Assembly: GCA_037043015.1 (NCBI GenBank)
Contig: CM073324.1
Coordinates: 1,729,413-1,793,412 of the forward strand
Source: Bryum argenteum
Taxonomy: Eukaryota > Streptophyta > Bryopsida > Bryales > Bryaceae
Length of the DNA: 64,000 nt
Reading direction: 5' to 3'
The notes under the pieces are model-generated. The model saw nothing but the letters and a program-made list of their open reading frames with translations, made no database searches and was not told the DNA's origin. The translations under genes and the position numbers were made by a program. Positions 37,581 to 49,099 of this stretch are shown here, one piece after another (position 1 is the first letter of the stretch; every line of letters begins with the position of its first letter).

Positions 37581-39639
37581 TCAATCAGTAGTGCCACTTG
37601 CTACGTCGTTGCAAACTTTCAGCTGAAGCCCACTGTGGCTAACTATCTTGCAAGGCGTTGCTCCCAAGTTGACAACGTGTACAGCAACGCTTGCTAGACT
37701 ATCAGCTTCCGCAACAATGTGCCTGGCAACTTCAACGTCTGATGCAACCCCCTTCTGTAGTGGGTGACAAGCTCGCTTGGAGGAGGAAAATTTAGAAGAT
37801 GGCACTTCAAACTTTCGTTTGGTATTCTGCAGCTTTGTCTCAATGAGACTTAATGGAGGTGCCCATCCTTCTTTGTAGACCGTCGCAGCAGCAACCTCTT
37901 GAGAAGCAATGTCGGACTTAAAACCCCATTGGCCCATCCATCCTCCAGAAGGCTTAACATCACAGCCAGGACAGCAAGGTTCCGTAGATAAAGCAATCTG
38001 AAACAAGCAAATCGGGTGAAGAAGACATCCGCAAGGGAGGCAGGCAAAAGCCATGTTAGCCCAATAACGTCCGCATCCTACGCATGGGAGGTGTTGTTTC
38101 AATGGTACCATTTCCTCACGATTGTGAGAAATCTTTGAATAAAACTATTGTGGGCGGATACAGCTCTCTTGAACAATTATGACGTCAATTTTGGTGCTAA
38201 TGTTGTTGATGGAATCCTGCAGACAAAGCAACTGGGCTCGCAAATCGGTAGTAACTCCAGTAAAGTGCTCAATCTGTGGGCTCAAAGTTGTGGTGAGTAG
38301 TCACGAATAAACATCCTCCATGAGAGATCGCAAGCGTGCATCTACCACCTTTTTGGAGCGATCATCCAAGACCATGTCTTGCTTAGATTGTTGGATCCTT
38401 GCAAACTCCTCCGACTTGGCTTGCTCGGTGTGCGCCAACTCTTGTTTCTTGGTCTGGACCATCGTCAACGACATTTCTGCATGTTCCAGTTGATCTTTGA
38501 TTGATAGCAGCTCCGCCTCTATCTTTGAACGTTGCTTCATCAATTGTGCACTTCCCCGGACCGTTGACTTCTCGAGTGCCGCCTCTGGTTGTGTTTGAGA
38601 GGGCTTCTTTCCACGATTTGCCAATGCTCCAGCAGGCCTAGCCGCCTAGGTGATGTCTGGTGTAGTGGTCCTCCAGCTTGACCCTTAAGTACTATTGTAG
38701 GCTTCGTTGGTAATTTGCGGAGCGGCGCTTGGTTGACATCTTCTGTAGTGGATGGCTTCGACGAAGATTTTTGGAACACAGTTTTGGTGACATCGTGCTG
38801 ACGCATGGTACGATTGGAACGCGGCCCAGTTCCCTCAGATATTGTCTTCATTGTTGCATTTCTATCTCGTAAGAGCTTGTCGACCACTCCCCTAAACACG
38901 TGCAATATGGCTTGGATTTGCTCTCGCAAGCATGGTGGAGTGAACTTCACTGGATTGATGCCAGGATTTCTGAGACGGCTCTACATAAGCATCAACAGAA
39001 GTCAAACAGTATTTTAAAGTCTGCAAATGAACAACTTTGAGCTAACAATGATCGAGATTTAAAATCAGTAAAAATAAGAAGCACATACTTAGTGGACCAG
39101 CTATTTTTGCTCAAGGTATCTGCTACAAAAATATGGAACTTACCTTTGCTATCTCAACCGCACCCTCAGCCCAATTTATCTTCCACTTCTTGGATTGAAG
39201 CATCAAGCCTCTCACAAAAGCATTTCCAAATTTCCCATTGTCCGGGCATGTACCTCCGTAAACGCGTTGATACATCCTTAGTGCTGTAGCAGCAACTTCG
39301 TCATCCATAAGCTTAAGCGGATGGCGGTTCTCATTCCTGTTCAAAGGGTAGGTGCTAGCAATTGCCTCCACAGGGAGATTATGCTCTTCCTTCAAGCGCT
39401 TGAATGGGACACCTTTCATCGAAAGTCCGCCTATCTCATGGAAGAAGTTCATATTGTAACACGCGGCATCACCAAGCAAAAATGGAGCTACAGTGGTTAA
39501 ATGCTTCCTCAAATTCTCTCCTATTCCTCCGAAATCAAAAGGCTCAGCCCAAATAGAAGGACTTTGTGAAGCAGAAGTGAGCTCAGGACTTTCATCGCTG
39601 CTAATCATACTACTAAAATCACAACACCCAGCTGGACGT

Positions 39640-40170
39640 TTACTTTACCTTTTACTTTATCTTAACCCTAAACCTTTTACTTTATCTTTTACTTTATCTT
39701 TTACTTTTACTTTTACTTTACCTTTTACTGTACCTTTTACTTTATGTTTTACTTTACTTTTACTTTACTTTTACTTTTACTGTTACCTTTTACATTTTAT
39801 GTTACTTTTTACTTCTATACATGTTTACTTCTTAACTGTACTTTTACTTCTCCACAGTGTTTTTGAACGTTGAGTTTGTGGGTTTGTGAAAATGCACTTG
39901 TATGTTGCAATTTGAGCTTACACACAACACATTGCAAACTTTTTTGACACATTTGAGTTCAACACTTGAAGATTTATGACAAATTGTGAAATTGTGAAGT
40001 TGTGAAGTTGTGAGGTTGTGATCTTGGAAGTTGGAATTTACAAACTTGGAGTTGCAAAATTGCAAGTTCAAGTTGTGGAGATTGAAATTGCAAGTTTTCA
40101 AGTTGAAATTGCGAGTTTTGAGGTGAGATTGCAAGTTTTGAAGTTGAAATTTCACAAATTGAAGTTCAGC
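39640..40170. repeat. TTTTACTTTA simple repeat and GAAGTTGTGA-type repeat in the Helitron
   Basis: From about 39645 to 39850 the sequence is a degenerate repeat of CTTTTACTTTA. From about 39970 to 40165 it changes to degenerate repeats of (GAAGTT/GCAAGTT)GTGA type. Both lie in the 5' part of the Helitron, upstream of its Rep-helicase. Confidence 0.85.
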
Positions 40171-40197
40171 TGCTGCGCGAGACAGCAGCTGGCGCAG

Positions 40198-40359
40198 TTC
40201 TGCGTTTCACAGAACTGCGCCCGCGCGAACGAACCGAGCGCGCAACTGCGCGCAGTCGCGTGGTTCTGCGTGAGTTGCGCAGTTCGCGCAGAACCGCGCG
40301 ACTGCGCGCAGTTGCGCGCGCGGTTCGTTCGCGCGGGCGCAGTTCTGTGAAACGCAGAA
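40198..40359. repeat. GC-rich 73-bp inverted repeat inside the Helitron
   Basis: The arms 40198-40270 and 40287-40359 match as inverted repeats at 71 of 73 positions and are separated by a 16-nt loop. The arms are dominated by GCGC and CTGCGCGCAG-type words in an otherwise AT-rich setting. It lies between the Helitron 5' end and the Rep-helicase, not at the 3' end where the canonical small hairpin is found. Confidence 0.95.
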
Positions 40360-40806
40360 TTGTGCCGATTGATGTTCCTGTTTTTTTTTTTTTTTTTTTA
40401 TTTATTTAAAACCTAAATTTATTATTCTTTTGGAATGATGATTGGTGAAGCACAGTGCATTGGAGGTAAACTTCTTGGAGTGGAGCAAGTGGTGGTAAAC
40501 TTCTTGGAGTGGAATCTCTTGGAGCACAAGTCTAAAAGGTATTATCATTGACTTTACTCTTGTGATTTTAAAAAGATTGAATTTAGGATTTATAGTAGGA
40601 TTTTTTTCCTACACTAAATCCTACTTTATAATAATTTTTGAAATCTTTGTTGGATTTATAGGGTTTAGAATAGGATCTTTGTTATCCTATATTAAATCTT
40701 ATATTTTTGATAACCTTCGTTGAAATTTTGTAGACTTTATATGATTTATGATAGGATCTTCATCATCCTATCATAAATCCTACTTTTTTTATTGTATTTT
40801 TAGACA

Positions 40807-43800
40807 ATGGCACGTGCTTTGTCTACCATTGATAATTTTCTAGATGTCAATGTTGATAGTGTTGGATCAATGTGCATCCAATGTCCAAAATGTTTGGCAT
40901 TTCGTTTTAAAAAAGAAAAAAATACCATTTGTTGTTACAATGGCAAAATTGCCAATGAACATGTTAATCACCCAATTGTCCATCCAATGCTCAATGAGCT
41001 TTATATGGGCACTACACCTAAATCTCGAGAGTTTATTAAACATATTCGAAAGTATAATCAAGCTTTTGCATTTACGAGTATGAGAAGTAAGTTTCAATCT
41101 AGCCAAGTTGAAGGTAGAGGGGTATATACTTTTCGTGTAAACGGAGAATTATGCCACCACATTGGAAATTTACAACTCGATTTAGACCAAGGTGCTAAAT
41201 TTGCACAAATTTATTTCTTGGATGATGGTTTACAAACGAATCGTCGTATGGAGATTTTTGATGATCTTCATCGTGATACTCTTGATAACATTCAAGAAGT
41301 TTTAGAATCCGTAAATACATTAGTTCGAGGTTTTAAGTCTTCGCGTGATGTTCTTCAAAGGGGATCAAACATGGGACTTCGTATCTCCGGTGAAGTTCTT
41401 TCTGGAGAACATCCCCGTCGATATAATCGCCAAGTAGTTCCAGAAGTTGCTGCTATTGTTCTTGACAAACAGTACATGAATTTAGGTAGAGATATTATTC
41501 TTCACCAACACGGTGGAAATTTACTACGAATAAAAGAAATTCACCCAGCGTACGATGCTTTATCCTATCCTTTGTTATTTCCTGAGGGACAATGTGGATG
41601 GTCACCGACTTTTAAAGCAAATACTGGAGTGACTTTAAAGTCATATGTCCAATATTTGCTTCAAAAGCGGCCGGAATCTAATGTACTACATAGGGCTCGT
41701 AGATTATTCCAGCAATATGTGGTAGATCAATATTTACGTGTAGAACATGAAAATTTGTTATTCATTAGACAACATCAAAATGAACTTCGTGCAGAATGCT
41801 ATCAGGGGATTGTAGATGCTTTGCAGGAGGACAATAGAGCACGCATTGGGCGTCGCATTGTCTTACCCGCAACATTTATTGGCTCCCCTCGATACATGCA
41901 AAAACTTTTTCATGATAGTATGGTTTTGGTTAGAGTTTTAGGAAAACCCGATTTGTTTGTGACAATGACGTGTAATCCGACCTGGCCTGAGATTCTTAAT
42001 GAGCTTGAACCAGGTCAAAGTCCTCCAGATCGTCCAGATGTTGTTGTACGTGTTTTTGAACTTAAATTAAAAACTTTGATGGATGAGATTACCAAGAAGA
42101 ATGTCATGGGAGAGACAATTGCTTTTTGTTACACTATTGAGTTTCAAAACGTGGTCTTCCTCATGCACACATTCTTCTTTGGTTAAAAGACAAGGTCAAT
42201 GATTTGTCACCTTATAGATAGAATAGTATGTCTTTGAGATTCCCGATTTAGATAGACAACCTCAATTGTATGCCATAGTTTGCCAAACATATGATGCATG
42301 GACCTTGTGGTTTGGACAATCCCAATTGTCCATGCATGGAAGACAATAGTAGATGTACAAAAAACTATCCTATGCAAGTTCGAGATACTACTGAGGTAGA
42401 TGGTGATGGTCATGTTTTATACCGTCGTCGAAACCAAGGTCGATATGTCGAGAAACGTGTACATGGACAAATCGTTCGCTTAGACAATCGATGGGTTGTA
42501 CCATACAATCCATATTTGATAGGTCGATTTAATTGTCACATTAATGTGGAAATTTGTAGTTCGGTAAAAACAATCAAATACCTCCACAAGTATATTTTTA
42601 AAGGTCCGGATCGTAGTGTTGTAGAAACAGGATGAAGTTGTAGATGAGATTAAAGATTTCTTGGAAGGTCGTTATGTGGTCGCCCAAGAAGCATGTTGGA
42701 GACTTTTGGTTTTGAAACTAACAATAAGAGTCATAGTATTTGTCGTTTACCCGTTCACCTTCCTGGTCAACAATATGTTACTTTTGAGGAGGCAACATCT
42801 TTGCAAACGGTGATTGATCAAAAATTTGAGACTAAACTCACTAAGTTTTTGAGCTCAATCGCCACATTCGTGCCTTGATTGCTTCTCGCAATCAAGGCAA
42901 TCATATGCTTCTTCGTTACATGGATCTTCCACTCCATTACAAGTGGGATGTGAAGAAAAACATGTGGGAAAGAAGACTACGTAATATTAAAGTTTTGGTA
43001 GGATAAATATGGTTCCCATGGGTACCGAAGTATTTTACTTACGTTTGTTGTTGACTCATGTTGAGGCACCAACTTCATTTTATGACCTACTTTGTTTTAA
43101 TGGTATTGTGCATTTAACGTACAAAGCCGCTTGTATTGCAAGAGGACTTTTACATGATGATATTGAGTGGGAAAATTGTCTACAAGAGGCAACTCTCATT
43201 GCGTTGCCTAAGCAAATTCGGCGGTTGTTTGCAACACTTCTTGTGTTTGGACAACCACTAGATCCTCTTAGTTTATTAAGGAGTCATCTTGATGCTATGT
43301 CTGATGATTGGCGCAATGATCAAAATCACTATTGCAAAGCGATTTTGTCCATTGAAGAATATTTGTCATCATCGGATAAACATCTTCTGATTTTTTAATA
43401 TCGAAGAATTGAATGAGTTTGGTTATCCAAACATTGTTGATGTTGGTAGTGATACCAATGACAATATTGATTTCGATAACCAAAACATTACTTTTCTAGA
43501 AGAGGATGTAGGTAGACTCAACGAAGAACAAAACATTGTTTTTAATGCAGTGACCTCTCTTTGTTTTAAATTCTGATTCTTCAAATAGGCTTTTCTTTTT
43601 AGATGGTCCTGGTGGTACAGGTAAGACTTTTTTGTATAACACCATATTAGGTTATCTTCGTGGTCGTAATGTCAAGTGTATGGCAATGGCAACAAGTGGA
43701 ATTGCCGCATGCCTTTTGAATGAAGGGCGAACGGCACATTCATCTCTTGCTATTCCTTTACAGTTGCGCGATGCATCAATTTGCAACATTAGTGCCCAAT

Positions 43801-44858
43801 CTACATTAGGTCAAAGCTTACGTGAAGTACAATTGATTGTACTTGATGAAGCTTGTGCTGGACATCGTTTTATGTATGAAGCTATAGATAGATCTTTGCG
43901 AGATATACGCGGTATAGACAATCCAAATGGTGGTGTTGTAGTTTTATATGGTCGTGATTTTCGCCAAACTTTGCCTGTAGTTGTACGTGGAGGTCGCAAG
44001 CAAACTGTTGAGGCTTGCTTGCGACATTCATATTTATTTCCACTGATGCAACATTTTCATCTGACCACTAACATGCGTTTGCAAAGTCAACCGGACTTTC
44101 AACGATTTTTGCTAGATATTGGTGAAGGCAAAACCGGTCCAAAGGTAGATTTACCGCCCGAATTAGTTGCTCCTGGAAATTCTTTAGATGGTCTCATTAA
44201 TGCTATTTTTGATGATCCGGTTGATTTTTCTGAACGTGTCATTTTGGCTGTTCGAAATGATGATGCTCAAGAAATCAACCGAAAAATTACCGATCGTTTA
44301 CCCGGTGATGTGCATCAATGTTTTAGTGCTGACTTTGTTCACGAGAATGATGAACATGCTCATCATTATCCTGTAGAGTTTTTGAATTCTTTACAATTGA
44401 GCGGTTTGCCTCCTCACCAATTAGATCTTAAATGTGGTCAATATTTGATGTTGCTAAGGAACTTGAATCCGGCAAAAGGTTTGTGCAATGGTAGTCGTTT
44501 GCGTCTTTTGCAAGTGTCTTCCAATGTGTTGTTGTGCAAAATTGTAGAAGGACGCTATCGTAGCCAAGAGGTGTTGATTCCTAGAATCACCCACCATTGC
44601 AATGATAGCCGCTTGCCATTCACACTTTGCCGGAAACAATTTCCTGTCACTGGTGCATTTGCCATGACAATTAACAAATCGCAGGGCCAATCATATGATC
44701 GAGTCGGCATTTATCTCCGTAATGAAGTATTCAGCCATGGTCAATTATATGTGGCATTGTCTCGTGGTAGACATCCTGCAAACATTAAGGTTGCCAATGA
44801 CAACAATGAAGCCGTGAGAACGGTGAAAAATGTTGTTTATCATGAGGTTTTTACATGA
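40807..44858 (+). pseudogene. Helitron Rep-helicase (RepHel), broken by frameshifts
   Basis: The frame opens at 40807 with a zinc-finger-like CIQCPKC block, runs through the Helitron-like N-terminal domain (LLFPEGQCGW) and CNPTWPEI, and breaks at about 42147, where one A appears lost from an A run. The rolling-circle HUH motif (PHAHIL, 42159-42176) continues in the shifted frame. A further frame (42291-42635) holds MMHGPCG, CTKNYP and the two catalytic tyrosines in KYLHKYIFKG (codons at 42579 and 42591). More breaks follow near 42640-43000 and 43400. The Pif1-like helicase has Walker A GPGGTGKT (43605-43628), a Walker B-type LIVLDEA, a GRDFRQTLPVV block (normally GGDFRQ) and the C-terminal INKSQGQ and VALSRGR motifs, ending at 44858. 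The protein is non-functional as it stands. Confidence 0.93.
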
Positions 44859-45938
44859 CATTGTCATGTATAATATATTATTAATTCCTCTTAATTTTTA
44901 CACCTGAAACAAGTGGATGGAAAAGTTAAGAGTTTGTTTCAAACTCTGCATGTTTAGGGTTCATGCACGCTTCGGCGACGTCCCCTCCCATCCAATTGTA
45001 TTCTTTTGGTGTTTATCATTATCATGTTATTGTTTCAAATTGTTTCAAATGAGACATCTTACAAGTTGTGTAAATGAAGATTGCTATACATAACCAGTCA
45101 AGAACCACAATTGACATGTAACACACAAAAAACATGCATAAAAACAAATGTGATGAACATATTCTCAAGCCTTCAAAGTTTAGACTCTAAATTATTCTTT
45201 TTGAAGACGCTATAAAATGTCGATTTTTGAAAAAAATTGTCACAATCTTTTTTCTATTCTTCAAGATGAAAATGCACCTAATAAATTCAAATCCGAAGTC
45301 AGAATTCAAAAAAAATATGTATTTTGGGAGATAATAACTCACTGTTAAATTAATTCTGCTCAAAATACAGTTTCATCCACACTGGATGAAAATATGTGCG
45401 ATAGATGAAAAATCGCGAAGGGATGACAAATCTCACAGTGGATGAAAATTGCGCATTGAATGGAAAAAATGTTGGGATGCAATGGATGAAAAATAGGTTA
45501 TGGATGAAAGTTGTTGCAACCTCGCTCCCCACTTCAATTCTTTTACCACTCACATTTTGCTCAAAAATGATCGAAATGAAGCGCCGTTTGTTGCATCATA
45601 CTTGAAAATGTTAATATTTTGTTTGAGGAATGTCTGCTTTGGTCATATTGCATTCTTTTGGTGTTCAATTATATTGTCTCCCATGAAGCAATGTATCATT
45701 CAATTGAAAAAGGTTATACTTTTGATTTTACAATTCAATGAATGTATATTTTCCAATGCAAACATTCTTTTGTTACCTTCTTTATTTTTTTACTTTCCTT
45801 TTGTGTAATATAAAAACCACATTAAAATGGTTGCACTAATGCGTTGCAACGCAAGTGCCAACCGCTAGTCTCTTCTGAAATTTCATCGACTTCTGGCACA
45901 GCCACTCTCTGTTGTATCCTAGTTCTACCCATTCTCAT

Positions 45939-47504
45939 GACCTGCTACAGCAAATGTATGGAGGACGTAAATGTAAAGAGTTGAGCCTAAGCTTGTGCAT
46001 TAACAAAGGCTTAGAGGTTGAGATTTGAGAATAAAAAGTGTGGGGAACGGCACTTATGGGCTTAATATGGCTTCAAGAGTCCATGTGTCTAGATGTTTTT
46101 TATAATTAAAACTTAGACATCCAGATGGGTCAATTGAATGTACCCTTGATGTCGTAGATTCAATCAATGAATCTAGTGGGTACTTTGATAATCTCTCCCG
46201 GACCATTTGGTACATTGCTTTTATCCATCATGATTTTGGTAGGGTTGAAAAATTTACATATACAACAATTTGTACAGTACCCTCTAACAAGTCTTACAAT
46301 TCCCTTGTGAGTTCCTACTAAATCTTTTTCCTTATAAACCCATTACGTGTACGTGAAATTGGTCAATGTCCAAAAATAAATACACTAATTTTTGTGAATT
46401 AACTAAATTATTCTCTTTATTTCACAAAAATCTATTTAGAAATATGTAATGATTTTTAACTCATCCGATTGGACTAAATAGTATGTTACCATGTGATTTT
46501 GGGACAAATAATCTATTCAATGGCTAGATTATGAGGGCTCGTAAGAGTAAAGTACAAATTCTTTTAAAGATTATGGTAGAGAACTTAAATGGTAAAGCAT
46601 CTTAATTGGGCACTATCTTATATGCATGTAGATTCCACATTATTATGTTGAGAATGACTACCGGGAACCCCATATTTGTTAAATTGGCCTAATCCCCTTT
46701 ATATTTGGCCGCACAGTATTTAAATAAATGCACTAAAAAGAAGCATAGTGAGGGTCCTTAATACAATGGTAATGGAAAATAGAAATACTTCTGGTTCCTA
46801 TACTTAGTTTTAATCTAAATATCTACATGGCATTTTATTCATTTATGCTAAAGATAGATAGATAGATAGAAACTCCGGTCCCTTTCTAAGGGGCCGGCGT
46901 GAATGAAGTGTTCGTATGCTAATGTCCTGATGGCCACCGGACAAGGAGAAATTTGAACTTTTTATGCTAAACACACTATTTCACGTCGCCAACATAACAG
47001 GGATTGGCCAATTTAACGAATATGGTGTTTGGGGTTATATAGTTTTGTTGTCCAAGTGCTAACCCTTTGACATACCATAAGTTACTAGTTCTTCATGTAC
47101 TAAAATGAGCAAACAGTCGGAAGTTGAAAAAAACAAGTTGAAAAAAACACCAAAAAAAAATGGTTGATATTCTATTTGCTTGATTCCATGGATTTTAGGT
47201 TATTGGAACATGACTTTTTCAACTAAAAAATCAAATAAAATTACTTCAAAATATTCACTAGATTAATGTGACAAGATTAATGTCACATGTAATTGGAAAC
47301 TAAAACTAGTCTCAATCCCTAGTTCCCTACAATAAAACTCCAACTTGATCAAATTACCCAATACCAGTTATCACCTGTCACTATGATACACTACATGATA
47401 TTCAAAGATTCAAAATATAGGCAACCATCTTAATATAAAAAAACCACGGTGAATCAAAAATTTAAAAAAAAAAGAAAAAAAGAAAAAAAAATGAGCTATC
47501 TTCC
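45939..47504. other. AT-rich spacer with no supported gene
   Basis: This follows the upstream side of the split gene and may include its leader exon and promoter. A GATAGATAGATAGAAACTC block at about 46856-46874 resembles one at 27338-27356, so it is probably part of a dispersed short repeat. Confidence 0.45.
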
Positions 47505-48527
47505 ATCATCATCAGGAAAATGCGGGCTTAGGTATTCCGTATATGATCAGTACTCTTCCCATATAGAAAAAACGGCTGCGGAGTGATATATACTTCCCAT
47601 ATAGAAACTCAATTACAACTGTCTTCCAACGGGACCCATATAGTTTCCATATAAGCTAACCCATATAGTTTCTATACAAGCTAATCAATAGGATTCTTAT
47701 ATGGTATTCAGCATACTTTCCGTATGGTTCAGTTACGTTTGTAGTAATGTAGCTGTCTCATATCTTACACGAAATCTGCATTATCTTAATATATTTAAGG
47801 AGATGTAAGATATATTAGAATTGTAAATTACATCAAAAACTTTGCTAGTTTGTGTAGTGAACTGGCCCCCAGGATCTGTCGTGTCACCACTTGGAATCGA
47901 TCCCTCTACCTCAACCATCCCACTCTCACGCCCTCAGCTGCACCACCCCCTCAGCTGCACCACCCGCACCCAATCTTCCAATTTGCACCTAATCCACTCC
48001 GGTACATCGCGTGCACATTTGGGGGACAAGAATTAAAGTATACACCGCTGGAATAGAAGAATTTCAACTTAAAAGATTACTTAGCCTTGAACCTATATGA
48101 TTGGGTATCAATTTAGTCTCAAAAATCATATATGTTTAGTATAAAAACTAGTATGGCTTTGAGACAGAAACTATATTGAATCAATATGGTAACTCCAACA
48201 AACTATAAATACTAATTTTGTATAAGAACCATACTAGAACCATTGCAAGTACTACTCAAGTAAACAAACCATATTGATGTAGACCCATATAAAAGCAATA
48301 TTAGCTCTAAAGCAATACAACTTCATGATGGTTCTTATACAGGTGACAATTCCCATATATGTACCTTATTAACTGATATTGTATAGAAACCATTGGCATG
48401 TTTTCAGTATTGGCTTGGTACAGCTCCGATACAGTCCCCATATGGGACTCATACATCAGTCCATATGGATGAAAGTTGTACAGAAAATATACATAATTAG
48501 TCGCCTCCCAGTTTCCTGATGATAGCA
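47505..48527. mobile_element. Possible inverted-repeat element with CCATATAG-rich interior
   Basis: The left end ATCATCAGGAAAATGCGGG and the right end (complement of GTTTCCTGATGAT) form a short imperfect inverted repeat. The roughly 1-kb interior is filled with CCATATAG, TATATGG and TTTCTATAC words on both strands. There is no coding capacity. The evidence is weak because the ends are short. Confidence 0.3.
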
Positions 48528-49099
48528 TTTAAGAGATTGCAGTTGACCGAAAGTTGACCACAGTTGACCACTAGTCACATGTTCACCTCGCAATCATTGA
48601 GGCTTACATCGAATTGGTGATTGTTTCTGTGTATTAGAGGTCATTCTAGTTTCAACCGGCCGTGACTGATCTGATAGTTTTAAGTACAGAGATGAGGAAG
48701 TATCAATCAGACCTTTGTGTAGCGAAATTAGATGAGATTCTGATACATATACTTAAAAGCAGAATTATTTTGATAGTTTACCTGTACATTAAGCTAGGCA
48801 CATGCACTTCTGATTACTATCTCAAACCTTAAGCACATTTGAAGGACGTCTAATTGTCTTAACTGAGTGTAAATGGCTAAAGAGTGGGGAAGGTGGAGAG
48901 TATGAGAGTCTAACTCTGGATTCACCCCTTCAGTTTAAGGTGAGATTTTCACCAGTTTTCGGCCTTATTATGCATGCACAGCTTTGGTTAAGCGGCTCTG
49001 CTTGGTCCTAGTTACCGCATCACTTGTCACTGAATTTCAACATACAAATTATAGAAGATAGAAACTAAGAATTACTGAATCACTTGGAGTTTCTATCTT
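48528..49099. other. Spacer, downstream region of the RING-like gene
   Basis: There is no supported gene. It probably includes the 3' untranslated region of the minus-strand gene that ends at 49100. Confidence 0.45.

Larger units (their letters stand above)
39605..45868 (+). mobile_element. Helitron, complete ends, 6,264 bp
   Basis: The element begins TCATACTACTAAAATCACAA, matching the TC(T)..ACTACT start of plant Helitrons, and ends with a 12-bp palindrome GCGTTGCAACGC (45841-45852), a 12-nt spacer and CTAG (45865-45868). It sits between A (39604) and T (45869), the expected AT target with no duplication. The limits are confirmed independently: deleting exactly this interval restores an open frame in the minus-strand host exon. 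It carries a decayed Rep-helicase, a large GC-rich palindrome and TTTTACTTTA-type simple repeats. Confidence 0.93.
37581..45938 (-). pseudogene. RING-like coiled-coil gene split by a Helitron
   Basis: The gene starts at ATG 45936-45938, just after an acceptor (gtagcag). Its first coding exon runs 45938-45869, is interrupted by the Helitron (45868-39605), and resumes at 39604-39144 (donor AAG|gtaagt). The two halves together make 531 nt (177 codons), in frame across the junction. Exon 2 starts at 38980 after tatgtag. A coiled-coil segment follows in another frame from about 38645 to 38304 (rich in QRSKIEAELLSIKDQLEHAE-like heptads), joined by a very short intron or a frameshift. Another short coiled-coil fragment lies at 38280-38120. 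The last exon, 37581 to about 38111, has a zinc-finger-like block: CVGCGRYW, LPCGCLLHPICLF and CCPGCD. It is paralogous to the intact gene at 49100-50536: PFDFGGIGENL and APFLLG correspond to PFDLTGIPGQL and APALVG, and MGQWG to VAQWG. The role is unknown. The insertion probably abolishes function. Confidence 0.75.
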
